Assembly: GCA_041746635.1 (NCBI GenBank)
Contig: JBGTGQ010000020.1
Location: 1 to 64,000 of the forward strand
Reading direction: 5' to 3'
DNA from: CAMASH01 sp041746635
GTDB taxonomy: Bacteria; Verrucomicrobiota; Verrucomicrobiia; Chthoniobacterales; Terrimicrobiaceae
DNA length: 64,000 nt
In this document: positions 9,101 to 16,943 of the stretch, in pieces
Numbering within the stretch: position 1 is the stretch's first letter
Layout of the letters: every line of letters begins with the position of its first letter
The notes under the pieces: model-generated
What the model saw: only the letters and a program-made list of their open reading frames with translations
Told to the model about the DNA's origin: nothing
The model's database searches: none
Position numbers and translations under genes: made by a program

Positions 9101-9826
9101 ATGAACCATCACCAGATTGTCTTTTCACCCGCCGGAACCTCCCAAGTTGACCGCACGGTCGGAGAATTGGTCGCAGAGCGACCAGGCCGGTCCCGGATTT
9201 TCCAGGGCTTCGAAATTGATTTTTGTTGTCAAGGCAACCGGACCCTAGCCGAGGCCTGCACCCGGAAGGGGGTCGCTTTGGACGCCGTGATCGAGCAGCT
9301 TGAAGCCGAGCAGGCCGCTCCGGCGCGAGCGGAAGGGAACCCCGCATTGCTGGAGCCGTCGCAATTAGTTTCCTACATCGTCGCGACGCACCACGGATTC
9401 CTCCGTCAGGAATTGCCGCGCCTGCACGTCATGGCCCAGCGGGTTGCCCAGGTGCATGGCGGTCACACGGCTACTTTGGTGGAAGTCTTTGAGGTCTTCA
9501 GCGGCCTGTTTCAAGAGCTCGACAGTCACATGGCAAAGGAAGAGCAGATACACTTTCCCGCAATCCTCGCGATGGAGCAGGGCGGTGAGGCACCGTTGCC
9601 GCTTGATGGCCCCATCGCCTGCATGATGCATGAGCATGAGGGCGCCGGGGAGGCGCTGCGGCGGCTGCGGGAGCTGACCAACGGCTACCGCCCCCCTGCG
9701 GACGCCTGCAACACGTACCGCGCGCTCTTTGACGGGCTGGAGGGCTTGGAAGAGGATCTGCACCGTCACATCCATCTGGAAAACAGCGTTCTTTTTCCTG
9801 CCGCGGAACGGATGGCGGCCAGGTAG
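9101..9826 (+). CDS. ric: iron-sulfur cluster repair di-iron protein (Ric/ScdA/YtfE)
   Basis: This 241-residue protein has the ScdA N-terminal domain with the paired cysteines FCCQG (Cys42-Cys43). A hemerythrin-like domain follows, with metal-ligand His/Glu motifs: THHGFLRQELPRL, HMAKEEQIHFP, MHEHEG and HRHIHLENSVLFP. Ric proteins repair Fe-S clusters damaged by nitric oxide or oxidants. The ATG at 9101 gives the standard N-terminus and an earlier in-frame start at 9050 is unlikely. The Rrf2 regulator that follows supports a nitrosative-stress locus. Confidence 0.92.
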   Translation: MNHHQIVFSPAGTSQVDRTVGELVAERPGRSRIFQGFEIDFCCQGNRTLAEACTRKGVALDAVIEQLEAEQAAPARAEGNPALLEPSQLVSYIVATHHGFLRQELPRLHVMAQRVAQVHGGHTATLVEVFEVFSGLFQELDSHMAKEEQIHFPAILAMEQGGEAPLPLDGPIACMMHEHEGAGEALRRLRELTNGYRPPADACNTYRALFDGLEGLEEDLHRHIHLENSVLFPAAERMAAR

Positions 9827-9902
9827 GAGGGCTGGTCAAGCGCTAACCGCCCAATGGGAATTTTTCTCTTCGCCATCCGAACCTGCCGATAAGAACGAAA
9901 CC

Positions 9903-10310
9903 ATGTTCATCTATGGCAAAACAGCGTCCAACGCAATCTCCGTCATGAGCTACCTCGCCGCGCGACCAGGCCTGCGCGCGGGATCCGGGGAGATCGCGGA
10001 GGCCCGATCACTTTCCCAGCCGCTGACGGCAAAACTTTTGACCCAGCTGGCGGCGGCAGGATTGGTCGCAGGACAGCCGGGACCAGGCGGAGGTTACACG
10101 CTGGCGCGGCCGGCTGACTCGATCAATTTGGCCAGCATCATCCGGCTTTTTGAGCAGACGGAACTCCCCTCGCTCTGTCCCTTCGGTCCCGACTGGTGCG
10201 GCCACGGAGTCCCCTGCCCCTTGCACGACGCAATCGGCCTGCTCCTGGAAAACAACCAACGTTTCATCGAAGAAACCAGCCTTGCGGTCTTTTCACCCGA
10301 GGCCGCCTGA
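9903..10310 (+). CDS. Rrf2-family Fe-S transcriptional regulator (NsrR/IscR-like)
   Basis: A 135-residue winged-helix regulator. The recognition region QPLTAKLLTQLAAAGLV (39-55) and the wing GPGGGYTLAR (60-69) are typical of Rrf2 proteins. Three cysteines (Cys92, Cys99, Cys105) in C-x6-C-x5-C spacing can hold an Fe-S cluster, as in NsrR and IscR. It lies 76 bp after ric and probably senses NO or Fe-S status and controls the locus. The recognition helix starts with QPLTAKL rather than the more common S-x-x-YL-x-K-I, so target specificity cannot be assigned. Confidence 0.88.
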   Translation: MFIYGKTASNAISVMSYLAARPGLRAGSGEIAEARSLSQPLTAKLLTQLAAAGLVAGQPGPGGGYTLARPADSINLASIIRLFEQTELPSLCPFGPDWCGHGVPCPLHDAIGLLLENNQRFIEETSLAVFSPEAA

Positions 10311-10325
10311 GGCATAAACCCTCTC

Positions 10326-10560
10326 ATGTTCACCACGCTCAACCTGATCGCTCTCCTCGCTCGCAATCATCTGCGTGCTGGTGCTGGTGCTCGTCATGCA
10401 GATCTGGCTGCTCACTGCGGCCCTCAACGAGTCGCTCAACGGCAACAATGCGGTGAAATGGCCCGCCTTCTGGGCCTCGGTCGTGCTGTTTCTCAGCGGT
10501 GCCGCGCTCGTGCGGTACCTGCCAAATCCCATCCGGGTGCCCCTTCGACCGGCTGCGAAG
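10326..10560 (+). pseudogene. small two-helix membrane protein, frameshifted
   Basis: The ATG at 10326 encodes MFTTLNLIALLA and then leaves the coding frame. One base further, the second frame continues SLAIICVLVLVLVMQIWLL and a second hydrophobic helix around ASVVLFLSGAALVRYL. Joined, they make a short protein with two membrane helices resembling small proteins annotated DUF6755. A single extra base near 10355-10365 explains the shift. A non-ATG start in the second frame is an alternative. The 3' boundary is uncertain because the next fragment begins in another frame. Confidence 0.5.
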
Positions 10561-10804
10561 GAAAGTTTCCGCGACGCCCCGCTGGCCTGGCGCACGGTGG
10601 CCAGTCCCAACAATTCACCGCGCCCCTTCTTTCCATTCGGCTCCTCACCGTCCTGTTTTTCATGGCCATGCTCACCCGCGTGACTGCCGACTGGATGCCG
10701 GATATCCGCATGACCCATTACGCCTATGCGGCCGGGGTTGGATTGCCGGAGTCTTCATCTGGGCTGTGTTTATCCTTCCCGGCGTGCGAAATGCCGAACC
10801 GTAA
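10561..10804 (+). pseudogene. C-terminal fragment of a NnrS-like membrane protein, frameshifted
   Basis: One frame reads IRLLTVLFFMAMLTRVTADW and then MPDIRMTHYAYAAG. A one-base change of frame near 10735 continues it as WIAGVFIWAVFILPGVRNAEP and a TAA at 10802-10804. Together these look like the last two membrane helices of a NnrS-type haem-copper membrane protein, a family linked to NO metabolism, which fits the adjacent ric and Rrf2 genes. The N-terminal nine or so helices are absent, so this is a remnant or a badly damaged region. The family call is tentative. Confidence 0.4.
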
Positions 10805-10810
10805 TCCGCC

Positions 10811-11297
10811 ATGCCTGAACCCGCCATCGTCCACCTCTTCCTCTCGCCCGGACACAACTACTTTGGCCACCATGGCGGCCCGGCGGGAGAACATCCCGTC
10901 TTGAGCGTCCCGGAAATCGAATGCCTCGCCGGACGCGGCCTGCGCGGGGACCGTTTCCTGGATTTCAAACCCGACTACAAAGGCCAGATCACGTTCTTCG
11001 CCTGGGAGGATCTCGTCCGCATGTGGAGCGACCTCGACATCCCCGAGGCCTCCCGCAAACCCGCCGCCTGCCGCCGCAACGTCATCACTCAAGGCTGGGA
11101 CCCCGCGTTGGAAATCGGCCGCGAATTCACCATCCAGGGCGTGCGTTTTCTCGGCACAGAGGAATGCCGCCCCTGCTATTGGATGAAATTCCGCCATCCA
11201 CTCCGGCGCCGAGAACTGGATGAAAGGCCGCGGCGGCCTGCGGGCCAAAATTCTCAGCGAAGGAAAATTGCGGGCGTCAGTGCCGTCACCATTTTAG
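10811..11297 (+). pseudogene. MOSC-domain protein with a one-base frameshift
   Basis: From the ATG at 10811 the protein reads as a MOSC domain (MoCo sulfurase C-terminal type), with GRGLRGDRF near residue 42 and GTEECRPCYWM near 115-125, the latter carrying the conserved Cys. After that the frame turns into a basic, non-homologous tail. Removing one A from the AAA at 11186-11188 restores NSAIHSGAENWMKGRGGLRA and ends at a TAG at 11295-11297, as expected for the family. MOSC proteins bind molybdenum cofactor or sulfur. Either a recent frameshift or a homopolymer sequencing error. Confidence 0.8.
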
Positions 11298-11323
11298 GTT
11301 CGATTTTTCAACAGGAAGTCGCC

Positions 11324-12118
11324 TCAGCCCTCCCCCAGCTTCTCCAAAATTGCCGGCAACTCCGCCAATCCGAGAATGGTGTGATGCGGCTTGACGGGAT
11401 ACTGCTCTTCAGAGCCGGGGACTTTTATCCAGATAGATAGGATGCCCGCGTTTTGCGCCCCGGCGATGTCCCGCTCCAAGCTGTTTCCCACCATGACAGC
11501 CTCCTGCACTTCGACGCCCGCTTCGACGGCGAGGCGGTGAAAAATCTCCGGGCGCGGCTTGCCGATTCCATGCTCGCCGGAAACGGCGATGACGGAGAAA
11601 AATCCGGCGAGTCCGCTGGCGGCAATTTTCTCCCGCTGCAAATCCGGAGCACCATTGGTGAGCAAGCCAAGGGTGTATTTGGCGGAAAGCCGGGTCAGGG
11701 TTTCCTTCGCGTCCGGCATTAGACGCTGGAGCAATCGTCTTTCTCGCGAAAAATTCTCCGCCAGATCCTGCGCGCCCTCCGGGCTTTCGATTAATTGCTC
11801 GCGCAAGGCATGGTCGAAGACCTGGGTCCGGAAAATTCGCGACCATTCGCGCAACCGGCGCAGATCCTCGGTTTCCCCCTCGAAATTCCCCCACAGACAC
11901 TCGAAAGCACTGATGCCAATGGCGCGGCAGTATGGGTGGGCCGGACCGGCCTGCCACAAGCGTTTAGCGTGCTGAGTGGCCTCGCGGGAAAAGCGTTCGG
12001 TCTCGGCCCCCTGACGTTCCATGGCCCGTCGCGCGGTGGCCAGCAGGGCTTCGTGCGACACCGCCTCGTCCACCACCAGCGTGTCGTCCAAATCAAAAAA
12101 AACGGCTTTCAATGTCAT
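11324..12118 (-). CDS. HAD-superfamily hydrolase (YjjG/phosphoglycolate-phosphatase-like)
   Basis: This 264-residue HAD phosphatase has motif I FFDLDDTLV (nucleophile Asp9 and Asp11), motif II LLTNGAP, motif III Lys in GKPRPEIF and motif IV VGNSLERDI. A helical C1 cap lies between motifs I and II. It most resembles subfamily IA enzymes such as YjjG, which dephosphorylate nucleotides or small phosphosugars. The substrate cannot be inferred. It lies 14 bp downstream of uxaC on the same strand. Confidence 0.85.
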   Translation of the reverse strand: MTLKAVFFDLDDTLVVDEAVSHEALLATARRAMERQGAETERFSREATQHAKRLWQAGPAHPYCRAIGISAFECLWGNFEGETEDLRRLREWSRIFRTQVFDHALREQLIESPEGAQDLAENFSRERRLLQRLMPDAKETLTRLSAKYTLGLLTNGAPDLQREKIAASGLAGFFSVIAVSGEHGIGKPRPEIFHRLAVEAGVEVQEAVMVGNSLERDIAGAQNAGILSIWIKVPGSEEQYPVKPHHTILGLAELPAILEKLGEG

Positions 12119-12132
12119 AAATTTTTTGCCCC

Positions 12133-13554
12133 TTACCGGACGGGCCCCGGCTCAAGCCCGAAATATCCGAGGGCATTTTCATAGCAAATCCCGCGCACCA
12201 TCGCGCCGAGCAATTCCCGGTCGTCCGGCAATTCCCCGCGCTCGACATCCCGGCCGATCAGATTGCAAAGAATGCGGCGGAAATATTCGTGCCGCGGGTA
12301 GGAAAGAAAACTGCGGGAATCGGTCAGCATGCCGACGAAGCGGGACAGCAGCCCGAGATTGGAAAGCGCGTTCATCTGCGACTCCATGCCCTCCTTCTGA
12401 TCCAGGAACCACCAGCCGCTCCCAAACTGGATTTTTCCCGGCACCGAGCCATCCTGGAAATTCCCGATCATGGTGCCCATGACGTAATTGTCGGCGGGGT
12501 TGAGGTTGTAGAGGACCGTTTTGGGCAGGCAGTTGTCGGAGTCGAGCGCGTCCAAATAGCGGGCTACCGCACCGGCCTGCGGCCAGTCGCCGATGGAATC
12601 GAAACCCGTGTCCGGCCCGAGAGCCCCGACCAGGCGGGTGTTGTTGTTTCTCTGCGCGCCAAGGTGGAGTTGCTTGACCCAACCTCGCTTCGCGTCCAGG
12701 TGGCCGAAAAAAATCATGAGGAAGCCGGAAAAAGCCTCCCAATCCTTCGGGCTGGCCGGTTCGCCTTTGCGGGCGGCGAAGAAAATTTTGCGCGCCCTTT
12801 TTTCCGAGGCAAACCGGCCTGGGCACACATTCAGGCCGTGATCGGACAACCGGCCGCCCATTTCATGAAAGGCTTCATGCCGCTTGTCCAAGGCCTGCAA
12901 AAAGCCGCTCAACTTCGCGCAATCCTCCCCGCTGACTTCCTCCAGTTTTTTGACCCAGGCATTGAAGGATTTCGGATCCTGCACGCCCAGCGCCTTGTCG
13001 GGTCGGAAAGTGGGATAGACCCGCGTGGTCAGCTTTCCCTCCGCGCGAATCTGCCGGTGGGCGGCCAGGTCGTCGGTGGGGTCATCGGTCGTGCATACCA
13101 CGGTCACGCGATTTCGTTCGAGCAAACCATGAACCCGAAAATCCTCACGGGCCAATTGCTCGTTGGCCCGGTGCCAGATGTCCGGCGCGGTGGATTCGTC
13201 CAGCAAGTCATCGATGCCGAAATAGCGCAGCAGTTCGAGATGGGTCCAATGGTAAAGCGGGTTGCGCAGGGTCTGGGGAACGGTGCGGGCGTAGGCCAGA
13301 AATTTCTCGTAGTCCTCCGCGTCACCGGTGCAAAAGCGCTCGTTAACGCCGTTGGACCGCATGGCCCGCCACTTGTAATGATCCCCCGCGAGCCAGACCT
13401 CGAATAGGTTGCGGAACTGATGATTGGCGGCAATCTGCGCAGGAGGAAGGTGGCAGTGGTAATCGAAGATCGACTGATCTTTCGCAAAATCGTGATAAAG
13501 ACCCCGCGCGGTCGCGCCATGGAGCAGGAAGTCGTCGGTGATGAAAGTTTTCAT
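12133..13554 (-). CDS. uxaC: glucuronate isomerase
   Basis: The 473-residue protein has the family length of UxaC (about 470). It shows FDYHCHLPP at residues 30-38, including the HxH metal site of the amidohydrolase-like barrel. Other typical segments are TTDDPTDDLAAH, LQFGSGWWFLDQKEGM and GMLTDSRSFLSYPRHEYFRRILC. UxaC converts glucuronate to fructuronate and galacturonate to tagaturonate. The ATG at 13554 is supported by the family N-terminus. A damaged glycoside hydrolase upstream suggests a former plant or algal polysaccharide locus. Confidence 0.95.
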   Translation of the reverse strand: MKTFITDDFLLHGATARGLYHDFAKDQSIFDYHCHLPPAQIAANHQFRNLFEVWLAGDHYKWRAMRSNGVNERFCTGDAEDYEKFLAYARTVPQTLRNPLYHWTHLELLRYFGIDDLLDESTAPDIWHRANEQLAREDFRVHGLLERNRVTVVCTTDDPTDDLAAHRQIRAEGKLTTRVYPTFRPDKALGVQDPKSFNAWVKKLEEVSGEDCAKLSGFLQALDKRHEAFHEMGGRLSDHGLNVCPGRFASEKRARKIFFAARKGEPASPKDWEAFSGFLMIFFGHLDAKRGWVKQLHLGAQRNNNTRLVGALGPDTGFDSIGDWPQAGAVARYLDALDSDNCLPKTVLYNLNPADNYVMGTMIGNFQDGSVPGKIQFGSGWWFLDQKEGMESQMNALSNLGLLSRFVGMLTDSRSFLSYPRHEYFRRILCNLIGRDVERGELPDDRELLGAMVRGICYENALGYFGLEPGPVR

Positions 13555-13836
13555 GGGATATGTGCGTCATCCAGAGGCGCGCCTCAAAGCATTCTGCGGA
13601 TATTGATAATTGTCGAACCAATGGCTTGTCGAAGTTCTCTGCCCGATCGTGTGTGTCGCGTAGGAAAGGTCACCCGAAGTTAAATTCCACGGACCATTTT
13701 GCGCGACTCGCCGGAATTTTGCCAGCCGACAGATCTTTTGACAAGAAAAGCGCCGACATCGAGTCGCGCTCTTGGCTCCCTATAGTCGCTGCGGCGGCTT
13801 CACCAACAACGCAAGCACGATGTCACCCTCCCGGCC

Positions 13837-15180
13837 CTACCGAAGTTTCAGCCGGAGATAAACCGGCGATTCGCCCACTGGAAGTTGCACTATTCCGCCT
13901 TTCTGTTGAACAGGCACCTTCTCCGCATCTCCCTCCGCTACCGGCATGCGCCCCGCTTCAAGCGCTTCCCCTGGAACGGTTATTGTTTTTTCGGATTCGC
14001 GCTGGTCACCGGTCGGTGACCAGATGGCCCATATTGGCTCTTGCGACCGGTCGGGGTTCACAAATTCGTAGATGTAAAGATCGCCGGTCTTTTCAATCAC
14101 ACGGGAGAAACGGAAATTGCTCAGGGTCTTGTACAGGTGGGCCATGGCCCAGTAGGCGGGCTTGGGAACGAAATTGCGCGTGATGCCCGAGGAAGCGTGG
14201 AAGGACGGCTTGTCGTTGTCGTTGTAGAAATAGACATAGGCACGGTCCAGATCGAGTGCGGAAAAAACCAGAAACGACCGCACGATCCACTGGGCCTGTT
14301 CGGTTTCCGTGGAAGAAACCCATCGGGCCATGTCGCCTTCAACCGGAGGTTTCCGGGACGAGGCATCGTAGCCAAATTCCGTGAGCCAGATTTCCTTGCC
14401 CGGGGCGCTCTTATCGCGTCATTTCACGAGATCCTCAATCACCCGGAGATAGGGAATATCGGGATGTTCGGGGAAGACGCGCCGCCAGGTCGGCCAGCCC
14501 TCGATCATCGAATAGGAATGGACGTTGATGACATCATAGAGGTCCTCGAGTCCTTCGAGGGACGCCATGTTTTTCGAATACTTGTCGGCGTCTTTCGCCA
14601 TGGCCGCCGCCGTGACGATCTTCAATTTGGGATCTCCCTCACGCAGACCCCTGGCCAGATTTTCAAAGACCGCTCGATAAGTGGCGTCGTCATAGTCCAC
14701 CGGTTCATTGCCAATCTCCGCCGCCTCCACCAACGCGGCAAGTGAGGACGGGCCAAGCGCAGAGGCAAACGACCTGCCGTAGGCCTGCAATGTTCCGGCC
14801 ATGTCGTTCCACCTATCCGGCTTGATCGACTCAAACTGGAGCGAGGCGTCAATGCGATAGCCTGCCGCCTTCCACGACCCATAAAGTTTCTCCCAATCCA
14901 CAATCGCTCCATCGATTTTCATTCGCGAAAGCGGCAGCTGCGGTGTCGAGGCGGCGTCATCACCGATATCCCACGGCATCGGATGATAATTGCGCACCAG
15001 CGAGCAGGTCGGACGATACAACTCGGGGCGGAAATGATAGTGCCCGTTAATCCCCATGAAGTCGCGAAAGAGGGCCTTTTCTCCCGCCTGCATCTGGCTT
15101 GAAAGAAGGACGAAAACGAGAACCCACGCAGGGTTCCCGAGCACCATGTGGAGAAAAAAAGACTTCCAAGGTTCACTCAT
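13837..15180 (-). pseudogene. secreted glycoside hydrolase (clan GH-A-like) interrupted by one in-frame TGA
   Basis: Reading from the ATG at 15180, a signal/anchor region (residues 15-28) leads into a TIM-barrel hydrolase with the acid/base motif IGNEP (Glu159). The frame stops at TGA 14421-14419 after IEDLVK. The same frame then continues without any other stop: RDKSAPGKEIWLTEFGYD, where the Glu of TEFGYD is the likely nucleophile, then a further 180 residues to 13837. TGG to TGA (Trp to stop) is the simplest explanation, giving WRDKSAPGK. Both halves are needed for catalysis, so the gene is either inactive or misread at one base. The exact GH family is not resolved (GH5 or GH39-like). Confidence 0.75.
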
Positions 15181-15370
15181 AAAAAATCAATCCGACCGGA
15201 CGCTGAACTATTTTGCACTGGCAGCGGCTTTAATCGATGTCTAGTCTACATGGGAATTTGGTGCCGCAAACGGCGGCCATTCGGATGGCCAAATGGTTGC
15301 TGAGAAACGGCGAAGCAGGGCACCCGACGAACATCACTTTTATACGAAAGTCCCGGTTAATGGATTTTTC

Positions 15371-15442
15371 GCTCTCATAGTTCAACGGATAGAACGGAGG
15401 TTTCCTAAACCTTAAATCTGGGTTCGATTCCCGGTGGGAGCA
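15371..15442 (+). tRNA. tRNA-Arg (anticodon CCT)
   Basis: A 72-base cloverleaf: acceptor GCTCTCA pairs with TGGGAGC, D-stem GTTC/GAAC, anticodon stem GAGGT/ACCTT with loop TTCCTAA (anticodon CCT), and T-stem CTGGG/CCCGG around TTCGATT. The CCA end is not encoded. Its last 24 bases plus 4 flanking bases recur at 16903-16930, marking it as an integration site. Confidence 0.93.
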
Positions 15443-15446
15443 TTTT
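15419..15446 (+). repeat. left attachment repeat (attL) in tRNA-Arg 3' end
   Basis: 28 bases covering the T-arm and acceptor 3' strand of the tRNA are repeated exactly at 16903-16930. Overlap with the tRNA end is the usual position for tyrosine-recombinase attachment sites. Confidence 0.85.
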
Positions 15447-15644
15447 TCCCTGTGTTTATCAGGGTTTGCGGGCGATTGCGGTTCTCAGAAAAGGCAAAGT
15501 CAGAACAGAAATCAGAACAAGGACGCCGATTTGCGCGGATGTTTGCCACTGTCCGCCAATGTCTTTTTCCAGTTAAGGTCGCGTTTGAAAATGCGCCGTA
15601 GCCGGCCCCCTGGGGAAGGAATCTATCCTAAATCACTTGCCACG

Positions 15645-16003
15645 CTATCTCCGCCCTTTCACGAGACAATCAACAAGCATTGTCGCCGCACTCACTTTTT
15701 CGTGCGCCGCCAAGGCGTGCAAGCTCCGCAACGCATGATCAATCACCATTGAAAGATAAACGCCGACTGAATCGCTATACTCACTGCGGGCACTTAAAAA
15801 ATCCACGCCCGCAGCAAGGTCTTCATAGCATTGCCAATCTAATTTTTCGCCCTCTGCCGTCGGGAGAGAGGAAAGCTTGCGCCACTTCGCCGCTTTTCAC
15901 GGTTCTCCTTTGTGACCAAGGGCGGACGAAGGTCGGCATCCGTCCACGGTTCAAAGCTAAATTTCTCAAATGCCATTTTCGGCGATTTGGGTGGCTTCGT
16001 CAT
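15645..16003 (-). pseudogene. third gene of the vapBC operon, frameshifted, unknown function
   Basis: Thirteen bases after the vapC stop, an ATG at 16003 begins MTKPPKSPKMAFEKFSFEPW and runs about 37 codons in frame. The reading then matches the next frame, AAKWRKLSSLPTAEGEKLDW, and continues to a TAG at 15647-15645. Adding one A to the AAAA run at about 15893-15896 joins both parts into a protein of about 119 residues ending VDCLVKGRR. Helix-rich, acidic-basic, no known domain. It could be an accessory of the toxin-antitoxin module or unrelated cargo. Confidence 0.5.
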
Positions 16004-16016
16004 TTCGCGCCACCGG

Positions 16017-16466
16017 TCACGGCTTCACCTTCAATCCCGCCGCCTTTGCCAACTCCGCCTGATTCCCGTCAAAGGTCAAAAATTCCCGCGCCTGCAAATG
16101 AAGAGCGGTGGCAACGTGCAGCATGTCGAGCGTCCGGTGTCCGCCGGTGATGGTGTGCTGGGCGGAAAGTTTCTCCGCGATGCTGTGAACGTCCTGCCAT
16201 TCCACCGGCGAGACAACAATCGTGCCCGCCGTGATGTTGGCTTGCAGGGTGTCCAGCATCCGCTGGGCTTCCTGCTTGGAAAAGCCCTCTGTACGGTCTT
16301 TGGAAAAACGAAAGGCTTGAAACCGCGCAGACTGGCGAAACTCCAAGAGCACAAGGGAGGAAACGTGAATGGGTTCGGCTTTTTGCTTCAGCAGCCGGTC
16401 AGCCTCCGACGAGTTATCTTGCTGCCGGTAGAGAGCACATAACAGGGATGTGTCCGCAAAGATCAT
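16017..16466 (-). CDS. vapC: PIN-domain ribonuclease toxin (VapC family)
   Basis: The 149-residue protein has the PIN-domain acidic set: Asp5 in FADTSLL, a Glu in LLEFRQS, Asp in TLDMLHVATA and Asp in LTFDGNQ. These residues bind Mg in VapC RNases, which typically cleave tRNA or rRNA. Length is close to the family norm (130-150). The start codon overlaps the antitoxin stop by 4 bp (ATGA), the standard toxin-antitoxin layout. Confidence 0.9.
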   Translation of the reverse strand: MIFADTSLLCALYRQQDNSSEADRLLKQKAEPIHVSSLVLLEFRQSARFQAFRFSKDRTEGFSKQEAQRMLDTLQANITAGTIVVSPVEWQDVHSIAEKLSAQHTITGGHRTLDMLHVATALHLQAREFLTFDGNQAELAKAAGLKVKP

Positions 16467-16717
16467 CCCTGCTCGCCTTCAAACTCCGCATCCTCCATGG
16501 CCTTCACATCCGCCGTGCTGAACACCCGGCTGCCCCAAATCGCCTTGCGCTGGGCCGCCCAATCCACTTTTGCGAGCATGGGCTTCGCTTCCAACGCTGG
16601 CACAAGCCGGGCGAATGCCTTGCCGCGTTTGACGATTTGAACGGGTTCGCCGTTCTCAATCCAAGCGGACACCCGGCGGAAATGGTTGCGAAGGTCTGCG
16701 ACGGTTGCGGTTTTCAT
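16463..16717 (-). CDS. vapB: antitoxin of the VapBC/Phd-type pair
   Basis: An 84-residue protein whose N-terminal half (MKTATVADLRNHF, then WIENGEPVQIVKRGKAFARLVP) matches Phd/YefM-like DNA-binding antitoxins. The acidic C-terminal tail should wrap the PIN toxin. It precedes vapC with a 4-bp overlap. A perfect palindrome lies directly upstream of its start codon and is the likely autoregulatory operator. The Phd/YefM fold paired with a PIN toxin is a known mix. Confidence 0.88.
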   Translation of the reverse strand: MKTATVADLRNHFRRVSAWIENGEPVQIVKRGKAFARLVPALEAKPMLAKVDWAAQRKAIWGSRVFSTADVKAMEDAEFEGEQG

Positions 16718-16718
16718 G

Positions 16719-16736
16719 TGATAGAGAAATCTATCA
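16719..16736 (-). promoter_or_regulatory. palindromic operator at the vapB start
   Basis: A perfect 7-4-7 inverted repeat, TGATAGA-GAAA-TCTATCA, begins one base upstream of the vapB ATG (16717-16715). Antitoxin or toxin-antitoxin complex binding here would block initiation of the operon. Confidence 0.6.
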
Positions 16737-16799
16737 TAAGCCGTCTCAGGATGTCAATGGCGGCTGTCCCTGTTCACGGATGTCGGCGGGCCGCGCCGT

Positions 16800-16901
16800 T
16801 CATTTGCTGGCAATCTTTGGCAGGGTGGCAATTGCCGCCCGCAAGGGTTCAAGCTCGTGGTGGGTATAAACCGCGTTCATCTCCTTGCTGGAATGGCCGG
16901 T
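16800..16901 (-). pseudogene. C-terminal remnant of a tyrosine recombinase (integrase)
   Basis: The minus strand reads TGHSSKEMNAVYTHHELEPL and continues to a TGA at 16802-16800. GHSS followed by Y-T-H about ten residues later is the C-terminal signature of phage-type integrases, with the catalytic Tyr in AVYTHH. The reading enters the 28-bp tRNA repeat right before this segment, so the rest of the integrase was lost exactly at the attachment site. Confidence 0.75.
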
Positions 16902-16902
16902 A

Positions 16903-16930
16903 TGGGTTCGATTCCCGGTGGGAGCATTTT
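16903..16930 (+). repeat. right attachment repeat (attR), copy of tRNA-Arg 3' end
   Basis: Exact 28-bp copy of 15419-15446. No D-arm or anticodon arm lies upstream, so this is not a second tRNA gene but the right border of the mini-island. Confidence 0.85.
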
Positions 16931-16943
16931 CGATCAGCCCCAT

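Larger units (their letters stand above)
15447..16930. mobile_element. 1.5-kb tRNA-Arg mini-island with a VapBC-like module
   Basis: The region between the two 28-bp tRNA repeats contains, on the minus strand, a VapB/VapC pair, a frameshifted third gene, and the last 34 codons of a tyrosine recombinase ending beside the right repeat. About 200 bp next to the tRNA (15447-15644) hold no gene I can support. This looks like a decayed integrative element that lost most of its integrase and kept an addiction module. Confidence 0.75.

Noticed and set aside
14419..14421. TGA as a selenocysteine codon in the glycoside hydrolase
   Set aside because: No SECIS-like hairpin was evident, the family has Trp near this place, and no Sec-containing hydrolase of this type is known to me.
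16903..16930. Second tRNA-Arg gene
   Set aside because: Only the T-arm and acceptor 3' strand are present; it is the right attachment repeat.
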